A stretch of 64,000 nucleotides of DNA from Macrothele yani (GCA_039090855.1 CM076997.1:166686709-166750708); one strand, 5' to 3'; positions 1-12,675 are shown, counted from the stretch's first letter. Notes: generated by a model not told the origin, from the letters alone. Translations and numbers: made by a program.

Positions 1-901
1 TTGATGGAGGGAGGTCAAAGCCTCTAACATGTCTCTCGATGGCATCCCAGCTGTGCTGAATGGGATTGAGTTCAGGTGACCTAGCTGTCCAAGAAAGCGA
101 GGTCGCGTTGGTGGAGTGTTCATCCAACCATTCGGATACAATTCAGGAGCGATGGCACGGTTCATTGTCTTGTTGCAGGATGAGGTCCCCAGTGGGATGT
201 TGAAGACACACAAACGGGTACAAATGGTCGTCCAGGATATCCCGGTAACGTTGACCTGTGAGGGACGATGTCACACGTACCAGGGGTCCCTTTTCAGTCC
301 ACGTAAACAGTCCTCAGACGAGAATGCCACCCCCACCAGGTTGAGGAGTACCCCGTTGGCAAGAAGGATCCATCGCTTCATGTGGTTTGGGCCGTACTTG
401 TATCCTGCCATCCGCATGTACCAACGTGAATCTCGACTCATCAGTCCAGGCAACACTTTTCCACATGTCTAGGGTCCAGTGGCGATGTTCCCGCGCCCAT
501 GCTAATCTTTGCACCCTGTGATGTGCGGTCAGCGGCGGTACCGTCATGGGGCGATGGCTTCTGTACCCCATAGCGAGATGGTTCTGGATGGTGTGGTTGC
601 TTACACGTTTTTGTGCACAAGCGTTGAATTGCCGAGTGATTTCTTGCACTGTGGCCCGTATATCCGCTGTTAAATAGCGAGCTAGCCGACGATGACCCCT
701 CTCATCCACACGCTGTTGTCCACGGCAGTTGGCCCTTGCAGAGATGGTTTTACCGGATTCGATGTGCTCACGGTGCACCCGTGACACAGTGGTTCGTGAA
801 AATCCCAGTGCCTGCACGACTTCCGAGATGGAGTGACCCATTCATCGGGCCCCGAGAATTTTCCCACGATCAAATGCACTTAGATCCTTTGTCTTACCCA
901 T
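1..901 (-). pseudogene. Tc1-like transposase pseudogene (family 1, copy 1)
   Basis: The normal start (MGKTKD...) is at 901. A frameshift near 841 separates it from the helix-turn-helix region (GHSISEVVQALGFSRTTVSRVH) and the first catalytic aspartate (AWTDESRF). A further shift near 314-330 separates that from the second aspartate (DNEPCHRS-like region). The last motif, near 50-90 on the minus strand, reads SPELNPIQH, where family members have SPDLNPIEH. The catalytic glutamate is therefore glutamine in this copy. Tc1 transposases are about 340 residues and bind the terminal repeats for cut-and-paste movement. This copy cannot make a working enzyme. Confidence 0.8.
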
Positions 902-1048
902 ACTGCGGCCGACTCATACTGATTCCCGGCGCATCACTCCTTATATTGTCGGATCGCTGCATACGTCATGTCGTTTCCGTTTACAATGCCGTCCACAGCT
1001 CCACATTTGAATAACGCCAGCTGTCTCTAATTTAATTGCTCTTCAGTG
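1..1048 (-). mobile_element. Tc1-like DNA transposon, family 1 copy 1, cut by window edge
   Basis: The right terminal inverted repeat ends in ...CTTCAGTG at 1048 and is followed by the TA target site at 1049-1050. It matches the right end of a second copy at 46213-47432. The left end lies outside the window: position 1 corresponds to about 46381 in that copy. The minus strand encodes a decayed Tc1-type DDE transposase. It is an old, inactive insertion in an intron of the Dscam-like gene. The family call rests on the transposase motifs, the shared ends and the TA target site. Confidence 0.85.
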
Positions 1049-1050
1049 TA

Positions 1051-3011
1051 TGTGTTTCTGCTGTTTTTATATCAATACTATTTATATATGTAGGTTTATT
1101 ACATAGAACATGTAATATATTAATAATATGAAAAATCTTTATAAACAATTTTATATACTGAGCTACTTGTATGATTTAGAAATGCATAGAATTAGTGAAC
1201 TCTGAAAATCGGATTCTTCGTTATTTGCATATTTATAACGCAGATTAAAAAAATAAAGTTCGCGACTCAAAATATTTTTGCTTTTGTTCAAACTGTATTT
1301 TTTTTAACATACTTGAAAATCCATGGTATGAAAATACTATTGTGTGCTGAAATAAGTAAATGCTACTAGATCCAATTGAAAATTATGATTACATGAAAAC
1401 ATCAAAGACGAACCGAAGGTAACGTATAATATGCGATACTTTATGAGAAGCAAGAGTAGCAGCTTTATTTTGTCAGTGTTTTTATAAAGGCACATTATTG
1501 GCTAATTAGTTCATTTTTAAGCTGCTTAGCTCTTCCGCCTCTTATGTTACTATTTAGGGAGAACTCAGCATGTACTTTTGAATGAGTTGTGCTAAAATGT
1601 TTTACCACATTGCCATTCTTTCCTACATCGGCACTGGCATTTCACAGGAAACATATACATTTGCGTTTTACTTCGGTAAAAGAGTGATTATGTTCTTATT
1701 CAGGCTGTTCGTTACATATATTCCTTTTTTTTTAGACAGACGTAATAATATCCCTAACAAACGTCATACATTTTGACTCACCACAAGGGAAAAAGACGTA
1801 GCGCGACTCAATGGCGTACACAGTGGGGGTGGTCCAGATCAGATCAGACCATAGGTAGAGGATTTTAGAGAGGGAGTGTCTGACCCCAGGTCTTAAACAA
1901 CCCTATAGGAAGCTAGGAAACTTGGGCTAGAGTGACCGATAGGAAAGTTACACGGAAGCGAGGTAAAATGGGAAGGAAAACACCCTTGTTTATTACCGGA
2001 GGGCCAGTACCCGGGGTACGACGGTTTAACGTGCCCATCCGACGCACGCTGGATATTTAGTGGTTCGAGCGTTCGTACCTGCCTGTGATCGAACCCGAGG
2101 TCTTCTCCTTCGCAGTCAGGAACTTAGGGGTGGTCCAGAGACCCCAGGCATTTCCCATGAGGCGTCACTTGGTCTTTCTTTCTTTCTTATTGGCTGCTTC
2201 TTTTAAAATATATTTGTATATGTTTTTAAATATATATTTTACGAAGAATGGGAAACGCCCTTTAATATGGCGGAGGTAATCTCATCGATACCCAATATTT
2301 GAGGAAATTTTTTCTCCAGGGTTTTTATTTTCATCTTCAGTATTTTGCGCCACTTTCATAAAGAAATCCAGAGTGTGCTACTGGGGCGATTTTTCGGGCA
2401 GCCGTAGACATGGTTCCAAGAACCGCGCATTTCTCAGTGCGCACGAGAACTCGACCAAATAGCAGAGAAATCGTAGAGCAGTGTGCATAAGTGAAAGCTC
2501 TTCAGTTCATAGTGTAATGCACTCCAGCTGCAATAAACACAACCCCTGAAATGTTTCAAAGAGAGTTAAATTACTACAGCGGCGGAGTGAAAGGGTCGCG
2601 ACCATGGGCGTATTGATAGCTCCCGCAACCCCGCAGTTCCGGGGGTTGGCACTGCTAATGGGGCTCTAGCCTCAACAGGATTTTTCAAAATTTTTGCGGG
2701 CAGGTCATATGAAACTGGCTAAAGATATAGCCAGGAATTTTCGATAGCAGCATTTAACGAAATATCAAAAAGAAAAGAGATGTTGGGCTGGTTTTTTTTG
2801 TTGTTTTTTTTTAGTAAATAAGTGCGGTCTTTAAGAAATAATTTTCCGTTTAGTTTATAAAAACTCGGTGAAGAGAAAGCCGCTATTCCAGAGGTCTTGG
2901 GCCCAGTTTCACTTCCAAAGCAATAGTTCCTATATATGTATATTAACAAGATAATGTGGACGAAATATCAGTTGAATAAATAAAATATTTGTAACAATGA
3001 GGATTAAGATA
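1051..3011. other. Intronic AT-rich sequence, no gene seen
   Basis: Mostly AT-rich sequence with short homopolymer runs and no supported reading frame. The exceptions are a GC-richer repeat-like block at about 1792-2215 (listed separately) and a smaller GC-rich patch at about 2575-2700 of unknown nature. Confidence 0.6.
1792..2215 (-). repeat. Possible interspersed repeat with an RNA polymerase III B-box-like site
   Basis: This GC-richer block is bounded by two similar GGGTGGTCCAGA strings (near 1826 and 2127). On the minus strand it holds GGTTCGATCAC (about 2085-2097), close to the tRNA B-box consensus. That suggests a tRNA-related SINE or other interspersed repeat. No second copy is in the window, so the call is weak. 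Confidence 0.3.
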
Positions 3012-3013
3012 TA

Positions 3014-4169
3014 CACCGCTGAGCCATTAAATTATGACCACCTACCTAATAAGCAGTAGGACCCGCTTTAGCCAGCAAAACAGCGTCTACTCTGAGAGGC
3101 ATCGATTCAGTGAGGTGGCGATAGGTATCCAGCGGTATCTGGTACCATATTGTCAACAGCAGGTCCTTCAGGTCCCGTACATTTCGTTCGGGGTGGTGGT
3201 GATTTAATTTGAACCCATGTTTCCACGTCGAACCACAAATGTTCGATTGGGGTCATGTCAGGTGAATTTGGTGGTCAGGGCATTAACAAAAAGTGAGCAT
3301 CATGTTCCTCGTACTACTCCGTGACGATTCTGGCAGTGTGTTATGGCGCATTAGGTAATGGCCATCACCAGCAAGGATCACAGTTGCCATGAAGGGATTG
3401 TGCTATTGGGATAATGGGGCATAAGGTGTCCCAACAAATCTTCGCCTACTGCATAACACAGCCGCCGCCGGCCTATTACCTCCCAACAGTGCATCCAGGT
3501 GCCATAGCCTCCGTTGGTACTTGGCGTATCAGCGCTCGGCCGTCGCTCTGGTTCACCAGAAATCTTAATTCGTCAAACCGGGCTACTTTCTTCCAATCAT
3601 CCACGGCTCAATCTCGATGATCTTGTGTTCATTCCATGCGTCGTTAGGGATGGCGTGCACTGAGCATGGGGTCCCAGCTGGGTCTTCGGCTACTTAAGCC
3701 CGTGGGATGCGATGAATTGTGTGCTGTGACACATTGCTCTCATCACCACTCTTATAGCTGCGGGTGATTTGTCGCACTGTGGCCCTGCGGTCGCTATGAA
3801 CAATGCGCGACAGTCTCCTATTCCCTCTGGAAAATGTGTGCTGCGGACGACACACGGCTGGACGAAGGTTCGTCGTTGGGTCATCTGTGCACCACTTTTG
3901 ATACGTTTTCATTTCAGCGGCACGTGAACAAGCCACAAGCCTCGCCGTTTTTAAGATCTTAGTGTTCAGGCGCCGCGCGATCACAATTTGTCTTTGGTCA
4001 AACTCCGATAAATCAGCAGCTTTTCCCATTCTGACTCCGAACAGTCTACTAACCGAAAGCCGGTCCTTGATTTTTATAAATGCTGCTCTGCGAACTTTAT
4101 CCGCACCACCGTTCGGTCTCCAGGCGTGCTCTTGGCTGGGGGTGGTCATATTGTAATGGTCCATCGGTG
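3014..4169 (-). mobile_element. Tc1-like DNA transposon, family 3, near-complete but decayed
   Basis: The terminal inverted repeats are about 29 bp with a few mismatches. The left begins CACCGCTGAGCCATTAAA and the right, read inward, begins CACCGATGGACCATTACA. Both are flanked by TA (3012-3013 and 4170-4171). The length of 1.16 kb is normal for a Tc1 element after small deletions. The transposase lies on the minus strand and is degenerate. Its ends and protein differ from the other Tc1 families in this window. Confidence 0.85.
3200..4032 (-). pseudogene. Tc1-like transposase pseudogene (family 3)
   Basis: The N-terminal part is readable from MGKAADLSEFDQRQIVIARR (start about 4029) down to about 3694. 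It includes the helix-turn-helix bipartite DNA-binding region and RIVHSDRRATVRQITR. The catalytic part is scrambled. Its last motif survives on the minus strand near 3240-3275 as SPDMTPIEHLW, with a TGA stop four codons upstream. The catalytic Glu is kept but the frame is not. The gene is non-functional. Confidence 0.75.
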
Positions 4170-4171
4170 TA

Positions 4172-5873
4172 CACTACACTTGTTTTCACATAATTGCGCG
4201 ACCTTCTGAATATAATGAGCAAAAAGGTGTTCCTCTCGAATACGAAAAATGGAGAGTTCTTTTCTCATTTTCTATAACAGTCAAAGGAAAAAATGTTTAC
4301 AATATGCAAAACATTGTAACACTATGCTAAGATTTTTTTAATATTCAAGTGTACATTATTTATGAGATTTACTCTTTTTGTGCCACAATTTGTAATTGTT
4401 ACTTCATACTTTCCTTACCAATTTTTTATACTACAGTTATTGTATAAATCGGAAAACCTCATCGGACACAATCACACTGCCGTCAGTGTTTAATGTGCGT
4501 GATCGCGACACATTTCAAAGAGGCTCGCGTTACTCCTCCAAACGAATATAGTTTGCATGATAACATTAACTTTAGCGTAAGTGTTTTGTAATAGTTTGCG
4601 CTTCTATAAAATTAAGACAATCATTTTATTTATTGCGTGTACATTTGTGTTACATGCAATAAAATTTCACAATTTTGTTTTCACGAAAAATACCTATAGA
4701 TTCCAAAGAGTTTGAATTACAGAATGTTTAAAACTGAGTGTAATATGGAATTTAAAAATTGCAGTAATGGAAAGCAAATAGAGTTTTACAAAAGGGCATC
4801 GAAGATTATTTGTTATTAATATTTTTTTTGCGAGAGAGAAGGCCCCGAGTTTTTCGTAACTGGTCTCGACAAAGTCTGCCGTGTTGTAATCAGTTACATA
4901 TAAATACTTTATGACTTTTGGGTACGCAATGTTTATTGATTAAAGTGCACAAAATTCTTGTGATACAAATTTCACCACGAGCTACCAACAATGGAGCCTC
5001 AATCGACTTGTTGTGAACCCTTGCTACGCAGCGTACGGTTTGGAAAAGAAATCAAGTGTTGTGATCCATTTTAGAGTAAAGACAGTTTCAAACTTTTTTA
5101 GCTTTATTTTGATATATTGGCTTTATTTTGATTGAAATTATTACCGCAGTTGAACTCTTCCGCCACAGATTCTTTTACTCATACTTTCAAATGAAGAACA
5201 CGTAAAAAAATGAAGGATTAAAACTATCCTTTTATGTAATTAGCAGTGGTCAAATTTGAAAATATATTTAAACAAGATGGATGTCCGTATTTGAATGACT
5301 ATAAAGAAAACGGGTGACCTATGATCTTTCAAAATAAAATGATGAGGTATTTTACAAGGAGATGATGATATGTGTGGCCTAGGGTTTCATGTTCAGCCAA
5401 AAAACATTGGAAAAAAAAGAATGATATTTTAAGATTAACATTATTTCCCATTACACTTCCTATTAAAGAAAAATGCCCAGGATCTTTCCCTTAACACAAG
5501 TCCTCAAATCTTTAAATCGTGTGTTTCATTACTGTCAAAATGCGCTCAAAATTCAGGTCCCAACAGCGCAATGCGTTATTTCATCAATTATGGTATTTAA
5601 TTTCGAAAAAGATATTGGTAATATAATTAATTCTTTGAATACGATTTTTTTTTTGTCAAATTGGTTTTGCATTTAATGTCTGAAATCCAAATTTCTTCAA
5701 ACTTGCATGTAAAAGTTTGCCACCGTCTTCCACACACTTTTAAACCACAATCTCGTCTTTACCGAGATCTCGGAATTAACAAGTAAAACGACCACTTCTG
5801 CTCGGTATGACTTTTATCAAAGCTATTTGATCGTTTTTATTGGAATATTTGTTATGAAATCTCCAGATTTAAC
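4172..5873. other. Intronic AT-rich sequence, no gene seen
   Basis: I find no convincing coding, RNA or repeat signal here. The open frames are short and look random in composition. Confidence 0.6.
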
Positions 5874-5896
5874 GAGGAGAGAGAGAGAGAGAGAGG
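5874..5896. repeat. (GA)n microsatellite
   Basis: About ten consecutive GA units inside otherwise ordinary intronic sequence. Confidence 0.9.
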
Positions 5897-6884
5897 CTAA
5901 AGTGATTACTTTAATAAGCACCGTTATTAAATGTAATGAAACGCCGTATTTAAAGAGGCAGAGAAAATCTTCCACGCACTCTCCTGAAATGGAGGAATAA
6001 AATGGTGGCATGCGGGTCGAAATTGCAACAGGAATCCTTGTGTGCTCGTCGAAGAAATTTGACAGAAATGCAATGGGAGGGTATGCATTAAGTGCTGAAT
6101 AAGCGAGTTGCACAGAGATCCCCCATTCACATCAAGGCGCCATGCCTTGAGTGTTTCCCTTCAGCAGGGTTCAAAACAGACAAACCTACTCCTAGGCAAG
6201 AACAGGATGGCTGGAGCTCACACACATGTAATTTAATTTTTGGCCGACAATTAACGGAATGGGGATGTTTACTATGGAGAAACAGGTGAAAACAATTCCA
6301 GGAATTGTGTCTATTTCCCATTTCACCCTCCAAATGAGCGATGCACTGAGAGGATCGGCGCTGCTTTTTGCTTCAGGTGTGTTGTGCAGTTAAAAAGCAC
6401 TCAGTATCCCTTGTCCCTCAAGCTGAATATACCTGAAATAATCAATTAATTAAAACTACAAGTGACATAATTAATTAATTAATTACATCTTCCGTGTGCA
6501 TCCGTTGTTATGTACATATCATATATACGCATATTACAACGTATGTATATTTTTACATGGCAGAAATTTTCACCCAAAAACTGATTTAGCGAGTGACCGG
6601 ATTTAACGAAAGTTTCCGTTGGTACCATGCTTCTCATTCAAAACGAGTTATGTTGTATTTTCATAAAACAAAAGTATCAAAATTCGTGAAACATCATATC
6701 TAGCAAATTTTTTTTTCGAGGATAATTTTTGGAGTATAATGTTTCGTAAAAGCCTTCGTACCATTTGAAGTTCTTTCATTTCTTTTCTTCATGATGTACA
6801 TCTGCTCAAAGTAATTTGAGACTGTGAAATTTTTTGGTAATGAAAGTGATTTGGTGTGCAAGTGTTTTTTTGTTTTTTTTTACT

Positions 6885-7085
6885 GGGGGTTTAACGGCCA
6901 TCGTGAGCAACTCAATGCGCTATTAGCAGCCTCCCGTCCCTAATTTAGGGCCACTGGTTCCAGGGAAGGAAGAGAGCCAATGCCGTAAGACAAACGCAAC
7001 ATTCATGCCTCACTGGGATTCGAATCCCCGAATCAGGAGCCAGCGCTTAGACAAGTGCGCCACTGGGGCGGCAGGAGAGCATCTG
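6885..7085 (-). mobile_element. tRNA-derived SINE, family A, minus strand
   Basis: Shares an ordered series of strings with the copies at about 35465-35690, 52115-52330 and 52615-52835. The 3' body contains CCCTAATTTAGGGCCACTGG and a GAGCAACTCAAT block. The tRNA-like head (minus strand) contains GGGGATTCGAATCCC, a B box, and an A-box-like CTAAGCGCTGG. It is a RNA polymerase III retroposon that would be mobilised by a LINE. No clear target duplication was found. Confidence 0.75.
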
Positions 7086-8505
7086 TCGCGCAACTATTTA
7101 GAAAATAATTCAGGTCGATATTTCTTGTGTTCAGATATGTTGTACTGCTGATTGAAAAATCACGTGGTCGATATGGTGTGGCATATTTTTCAAAGAAATG
7201 TTACTCTGCACAAAATTCGGTACATAAAAAATATGAATCTCAGCGATACACCAAATTCGATCGATATCGAATGTATTCAGCCGATGGCCAATATAAAAAT
7301 GCGAATGAACCCAAGGAGTGATTGATTGTTTCTTTGACAGTTTACATCTCACGCATGCTGTTTGACCACTAGTGACATTTCCGTGATAGTTAGAAGACTG
7401 ATGTAAAGATATAATTCCTAAAACGTCTTTCACACGCTCTTTAAGGATAAGGATTTCATCTGAGAAGTTGGAAAAGTAAACTATTTGATGTAGAAACACC
7501 GAAGAGGAATTTCCCTTCATATTTTGGGACTGTGTTTAGCACCACAAATTAAAAAAAAAAATCAAGAGGGTTTCCGGGTACTTTTTCCCAGATTTCTGTC
7601 TGTGGGAAATAAAACGAGTTGATTCCAGAGCATTGCATGTATTCGTGTCACTCGCGACTACGCCGAGCCACAGCGGGACATTCTAAGCGGAATAAAATCA
7701 TAACAGACAATAAAGTTTAATAATTCTTGACATTGAGCGGTACTTAAAGTAGGTGAACCATAGATCCAATTGTCGCAAAACTAATGAAAGGAGATATGCG
7801 AGTCAAAAAAGTGAACATTACTAAACCGTGGCAGCGCCATTAGCAATTATTTCGATTATTTAATCTTTCAAAAACTATATTTATTAATGTTGTTATAAAT
7901 TATTCAGATTTAGACGAACGTAAGAAAGACTCTGACAGCGACTAAATGTTCTGTATCTACGGAACGCCATCTGCGCGTGCTAAAATCTGACCTCAAGTTA
8001 GAAAGAAAAACTGAATCCCAAAGGGGGTTAGTGAGCGGGGATTGATAGCTTTTGGTTTTGGATATCTACAGATTGTACTCCATGCTATCGTATATAATTT
8101 TAAAACTCTTGATAATTACACCCTCGTACCTCTACCGTTATTTGGGAGGGGGATATAATAAGTGGTATTAACCATATCGCCAAATATAGTAGGGTTCATT
8201 GGCACTTTTTGTTTATTTTCCACACCAGATTATCATTTAATTTAATATTTAAAACTGCTACTTAATAGGAGAACACAAGTACAGAAAGATGTCTTATATA
8301 TTTTATAGTATTTTTCTGTTTTTTTATTTTTTCTCATGACGGACTTTACTGAAAACCAACCATGAGAGATTAATAAAAAAAGTTTAAATTTTATGATTTT
8401 TTTTCCTATTTCACTTTTATACACACATTTTACAATATTTTATAATATTTACTCATTTGCCAACTTAAATTTTATATATACCACTTATTTGTTTAGATAA
8501 AACCA
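7086..8505. other. Intronic sequence, no gene seen
   Basis: AT-rich. A 129-codon open frame on the minus strand (7131-7520) has no recognisable motif and no splice or start context that would make it credible. Confidence 0.5.
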
Positions 8506-8509
8506 TCAT

Positions 8510-8720
8510 AGGCATAACATACATAAACTCTAACGAAGTAGTTTGTTCACGCCGAGCATCAAACCCAGGTCCACTCACTCCGGAGTAAGTACCTCTCCCA
8601 ATGCAGATACGCGGATACCTGCTTTCACTGATATCTGCCTTTATCTCATGTGCGTCCTGCTGTGACGTCACATCTACCCTCCCCCCCAAGAGGCCCAGGA
8701 TCATGTGTCGCTGTAGGTAG
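8510..8720 (-). mobile_element. tRNA-derived SINE, family B, diverged copy
   Basis: Matches the copies at 8915-9085 and 36128-36290 over the tRNA-like head (plus-strand strings CTCACTCCGGAGTAAG and TACGCGGATA) and over the tail (ATCTGCCTTTATCTCATGTG). The A-box region is mutated in this copy. Confidence 0.65.
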
Positions 8721-8914
8721 TGATCTCATGAAGAACGTGCATTTGAGAAATCCCAGACAATTTGTTGTGTGGAACGTCACATCACGCTGATTTATTTTTT
8801 CGAAGCACTGAAGAAGGTATTTCTATTTTTTCTGTCTCGCAGCGTGGAAAGAACATCACATCATTACAAGAAACTTAACAGCCGGATTATCCTGGAATTT
8901 CGGGGGCCAAAAAA

Positions 8915-9085
8915 AAAACGAAGTAGTTTGTCCTCGCTGGACATCGAATCCGGGCCCCCCTCACTCCGGAGTAATTCGCTCTCCCAACTGAGCTACGCGG
9001 ATATGTGCTCTCACTGCTATCTGGCTTTATCTCATGTGCTTCCTGCGGTGCAGACACGTCACAAAACACCCAGATCCGTTTGTCT
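8915..9085 (-). mobile_element. tRNA-derived SINE, family B
   Basis: Read on the minus strand, it holds a tRNA-like head with an A-box TAGCTCAGTTGGGAGAGC and a B-box-like GGATTCGATGTCC. It shares the following ATAAAGCCAGATAGCAGTGAG-type tail with the copy 400 bp upstream. Two copies this close in the same orientation suggest either a local duplication or independent insertions. Confidence 0.7.
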
Positions 9086-9197
9086 CTCTGAAACGCTTGA
9101 CGTCACAGCAACGTCTGTATTGTTGCGAACAATTCGTGGGCGCTCTCGTAATGTCAAAATCAGCGCTTGCTATATAATAGCACGCGGTCACTTTTCG

Positions 9198-9460
9198 ATG
9201 TCCAGGTGATCACGTACTAATTTAAAAACATTGAATTATTATTAATGACTCGATTTCTATTTGTCCGATCTACTAAATTCGAATTATATTTTTAATATCA
9301 GAGTAGGTTACGTTTGCACGCAATCACATTGAAATGTCAAGGCGATCGCATGCTAATTTAAAAACATTGGATTATCAATGACTCCAGTTCTATTCATCCG
9401 ACATACAAAATTAGAATTCAAATCTTAATGTCACGGGAAGTTGCGTTTGTATATTGATTC
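9198..9460. repeat. Two-copy tandem duplication, about 136-bp unit
   Basis: Units start at ATGTCCAGGTGATCAC (9198) and ATGTCAAGGCGATCGC (9334). Both continue with CTAATTTAAAAACATTG and end with a GTTGCGTTTG/GTTACGTTTG string. They have diverged by point changes and small indels. Confidence 0.7.
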
Positions 9461-9519
9461 AATTTAGCAAAATTCGAATATTAATTTGTAAGCTTTAATT
9501 ATTTTTTACTTTTTTAATT

Positions 9520-9970
9520 TAACCAACTTTCCGAGTTTAGTGTTGATTATATTAATCATTTTGCAGAATATCGATCTATCTAAACCCCGTAACCTACAAT
9601 AAAAAAACTGAAATCTTGAGATGTCAAGGTGAGCAAGTTTGCATCTAAAAGTAGATGTCGCCCCAATAGCAAATTGTTGAGAATTTAGATAGTTCCAACT
9701 TGTAATACCGGGTGTCGCATTAGTTTGTAGAAAAAACTTTGTCATGAAGTTTCAAACTAACCGTCGAATAGGACAGTCTAAAGCAAACGGTGAAGGGAAT
9801 AACAAGTGTGCGGGGGAAAAAGTCATTTAACGTGAACGCTCAAAGAAAAAGTTATTAAGGAAAAAATTAAGGTAAGTTTACACGAAAACAACTTTTCGAG
9901 TTTAGTTCTGATTACATTACACATTTTGCAAAATATCGATCTATCTAAACGCTCTAATATACAATTGTTA
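9520..9970. repeat. Diverged direct repeat, about 75 bp, two copies
   Basis: The block CGAGTTTAGT...TTTTGCA-AATATCGATCTATCTAAAC occurs at about 9530-9600 and again at about 9895-9965. Nothing coding is seen between the copies. The origin (old transposon ends or a segmental duplication) is unclear. Confidence 0.6.
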
Positions 9971-9974
9971 AGCA

Positions 9975-11087
9975 ACAAATGTTTTACACAGAATATTATT
10001 TATCGCGAGGTATTTTTAAAAACGGAAATAAATAGCATATAATTTTTAGTTCTAACATGAATGAGTTCTTACTATATAAGTTTTTACTATGTCCCCTCAC
10101 AGAAATCCGGCATGTCTTAGATTTGTTTTCAATCTGCTTCAATCGAAAATTTCACTCCGCCACAGGACGGGCAACATCCCTTATATATTAATATTTATTT
10201 AAAGCTTAAAATCAACCGTCCTAGGACGGGCTATTCTAGTTTAAAAATAAAAGGCTCCAGCTTGAAGACAACAACAAAAGAACTCAAGCTGAAATCCACT
10301 ACCTCCTATGCACTACACAATTTCAGTTCTTATGGAATAAATAAAAATGCACATACAATTTGTAATAATTATTTTAGATTATTCATTTATACAAATCTTT
10401 CCCTTCAATATTGTGTCTGCAGGTGTGTGGGAGGGTAGGGGTTCTGCCTCTCCAGGAAGAACCACACGGAACAGGTTTTGTACAATTAATTTAGAATGAC
10501 TTCTTTAGGGAGCACTAGAGAGTCCCATAGTGAAGTGATTCTTTAAAAAACTGGAAAAAAAAATAAAAAGAAGAAAAATTAATTTAAAAAGATAGTAAAG
10601 ATTTGAAGACAAAGTTGCTACAGGAAAATTAAAGATTCACAAAATAAAAGTTTTATTTTCGATGCTATTTTAAAATTGAAGTTTTATATAATCTTTTCTT
10701 TGAATTATCTTATTCCAGTATTTTATTGAGAACATTATTTCCTTCTGTGTAAACTTTTGGTTTTAATGATATCCACATCTTAAGAAACGTGTTTACTTCA
10801 TGCTTTTGAGTTTCAAATTTTCATACTCTTCGAAAATCACATTTAATTGCTAGTTTTATTTGTTCTGAATTTCGATATTTTTAGTTGCAAGGCATTGCGT
10901 TTCTATTTTTCCAAAGATTATATTTTTCCATGGCTATTAAACAGTGAATTGCATTATTTTTAAATGACTATATTTTTCATTTCAAATGTTACTCATGCAT
11001 ATGCTTTTCGAACTGATGGAAATCAATGAGCATCCTTTGTTACAATGCTTATTCTTCATTTTTCGATTTTCTGTCTTTCTTTTGAAG
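9975..11087. other. 3' part of the intron upstream of the FN3 exon
   Basis: AT-rich with no gene seen. It ends in a polypyrimidine-rich acceptor (CTGTCTTTCTTTTGAAG, ending at 11087) for the exon at 11088. Confidence 0.7.
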
Positions 11088-11322
11088 CCGCCTTTGAAGG
11101 ATGAACAGTTTTCAGGCGTCGATGGATACTACATCGGCTACAAAACTCAGTCCTCTGATCAGTTCTCTTACAAGACCATACAGATTGGTGATTCTGCAAT
11201 TTTGGAGTGCGAGATAACAAGTCTAAATAAATTTACTCAGTATCAAGTCATAGTACAAGCATTCAACAGCAAGGGAGCAGGACCAACTTCGGAACATGTC
11301 ATTGTTCATACTTTGGAATACG
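11088..11322 (+). CDS. Dscam-like cell-adhesion protein, internal FN3 exon
   Basis: This 235-nt internal exon has an AG acceptor at 11086-11087 and a GT donor (GTATGC) at 11323. It starts in phase 0 and ends in phase 1. It encodes most of a fibronectin type III domain, with the core tyrosines of GYYIGYK, a LECEI strand, the Y of TQYQVIVQAFN, and the NSKGAGPTSE turn typical of Dscam FN3 domains. It is one slice of a large single-pass immunoglobulin-superfamily receptor that acts at the cell surface in homophilic recognition and neuronal wiring. No signal peptide, Ig domain or membrane segment lies in the window. Dscam is my best assignment from the FN3 sequence style; another multi-FN3 adhesion receptor is possible. 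Confidence 0.82.
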
Positions 11323-11502
11323 GTATGCTAAACTATTTATTTAATCTGCTTCTGATTTCTTAGTCATTCCGGGTGTATGCGTGTACGCACAATTTCGTGC
11401 ACGATGAAGAGCCTGCATTTATTTTTTTGGTATCATTTCATACGATGTATGTAGAATGCAAGACTCGCACGGGGAGTTAGTATTAAAGTTACTGTATATA
11501 TA

Positions 11503-11529
11503 TATATATACTGTATATATATATATATA
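11503..11529. repeat. (TA)n microsatellite, two runs
   Basis: Two (TA)n tracts separated by CTG lie directly beside the 5' side of the truncated RTE fragment. Confidence 0.85.
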
Positions 11530-11692
11530 CCCTGAAGAAGACCACATAGGAGATGGGTGGATGAAATTCGAAAGTATGCAGGGGTGACATGGAGGAGACT
11601 GGCACAAGACAGACCGTTGTGGAGGAAACTTGGGGAGACCTTCGTCCAGCAGTGGATTGATAATGGTTGACAATGATGATGATGATGATATA
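11530..11692 (+). mobile_element. RTE-clade non-LTR retrotransposon, 3' end only
   Basis: About 160 bp match the 3' end of the larger RTE copy at 47858-48465, which lies in the opposite orientation. It encodes the last reverse-transcriptase residues (...RRPHRRWVDEIRKYAGVTWRRLAQ, ...LGETFVQQWIDNG), then a short 3' UTR and a (GAT)n tail. Extreme 5' truncation and a microsatellite tail are usual for RTE insertions. Confidence 0.85.
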
Positions 11693-12673
11693 TATATGAA
11701 AATAATTTAAAAGAGTATAATTATAGTAGTAATCCCAATTTCTTGGCGCAGAATAGAAATAAAAGTTTCCAAGCTTTCGCATATCAACCAGATAGCTTTT
11801 TCAAGGAAGTTAGGCAGCTAACTGCAAACTGAATAATAGAACACTTCAACTATTTGAACGTGGAGACCACTAAACAATACATTAATAGACGCAAATATGA
11901 TCATTCTTTAGAAGAAACGATGTAACTTTGGTCGGGCGGGCTGTTCTGTGGTAGAAAATACTGCGTTATTCTGAAGAATTGATTCCAAATGCGTGGTAAT
12001 ACTAGAGAGATGCTATTACTGCAAACCTTGCTGTTGGTTATGATCCGTACGGTTTCGCGAATGAAAGTATATTTAAGTGTGGAGTATGAAGCTAATTTCT
12101 TTATATAATTCCGCATAAGATTAGTGGACTTGAACTTGACTTCATTGTATAAAACGTAGGTTAATTTCCCGTCTATTGTATCTCTTTCATGTTCGTTTAT
12201 TCTCATTCTAAACAACCGTTTGATCATGCTGATGTATTATTGCCTGGAGCCGTAAGCATATTGTACTGGGATGGCTTATAAACACCTGTCTCGTTGAGAA
12301 GAAGGTGCTCGTCAATATTTCTTTTACGCATCGTATATAAAGGTGACGCAGACCTTATACCGACGCCGAAGTTCATCCTTCTGAGCGCGATTTTGGCTTG
12401 ATAGGAAAATGTTTGGTATGTAGGGAATAGAGCCCAGGCACCGAAGTTGCAGCATAGAAAAATTCACTCGTCTGGTTCCGGCTTTCTCGATAAAGTTATA
12501 CATCTGGTTCGACGTGTATCCTGCCTCAGTGGCCAATTGCAGTTAGCTGTCTACCTGCCTTAAAAACGTCATGTCATCTGGTTAATGACGAAAGCTTGGA
12601 ATCTTTGATTTCTAGTCCACGCTAAGAAATTCGGATTACTACTCTAGTTACAGTATTTTAAATATGATTGGTG
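11693..12673. other. Intronic sequence, no gene seen
   Basis: No supported feature. The open frames on the minus strand (for example 11901-12227) have no recognisable motif. Confidence 0.5.
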
Positions 12674-12675
12674 TA

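Noticed and set aside
7131..7520. 129-codon minus-strand frame
   Set aside because: No recognisable domain, AT-rich composition like its surroundings, and no splice context.
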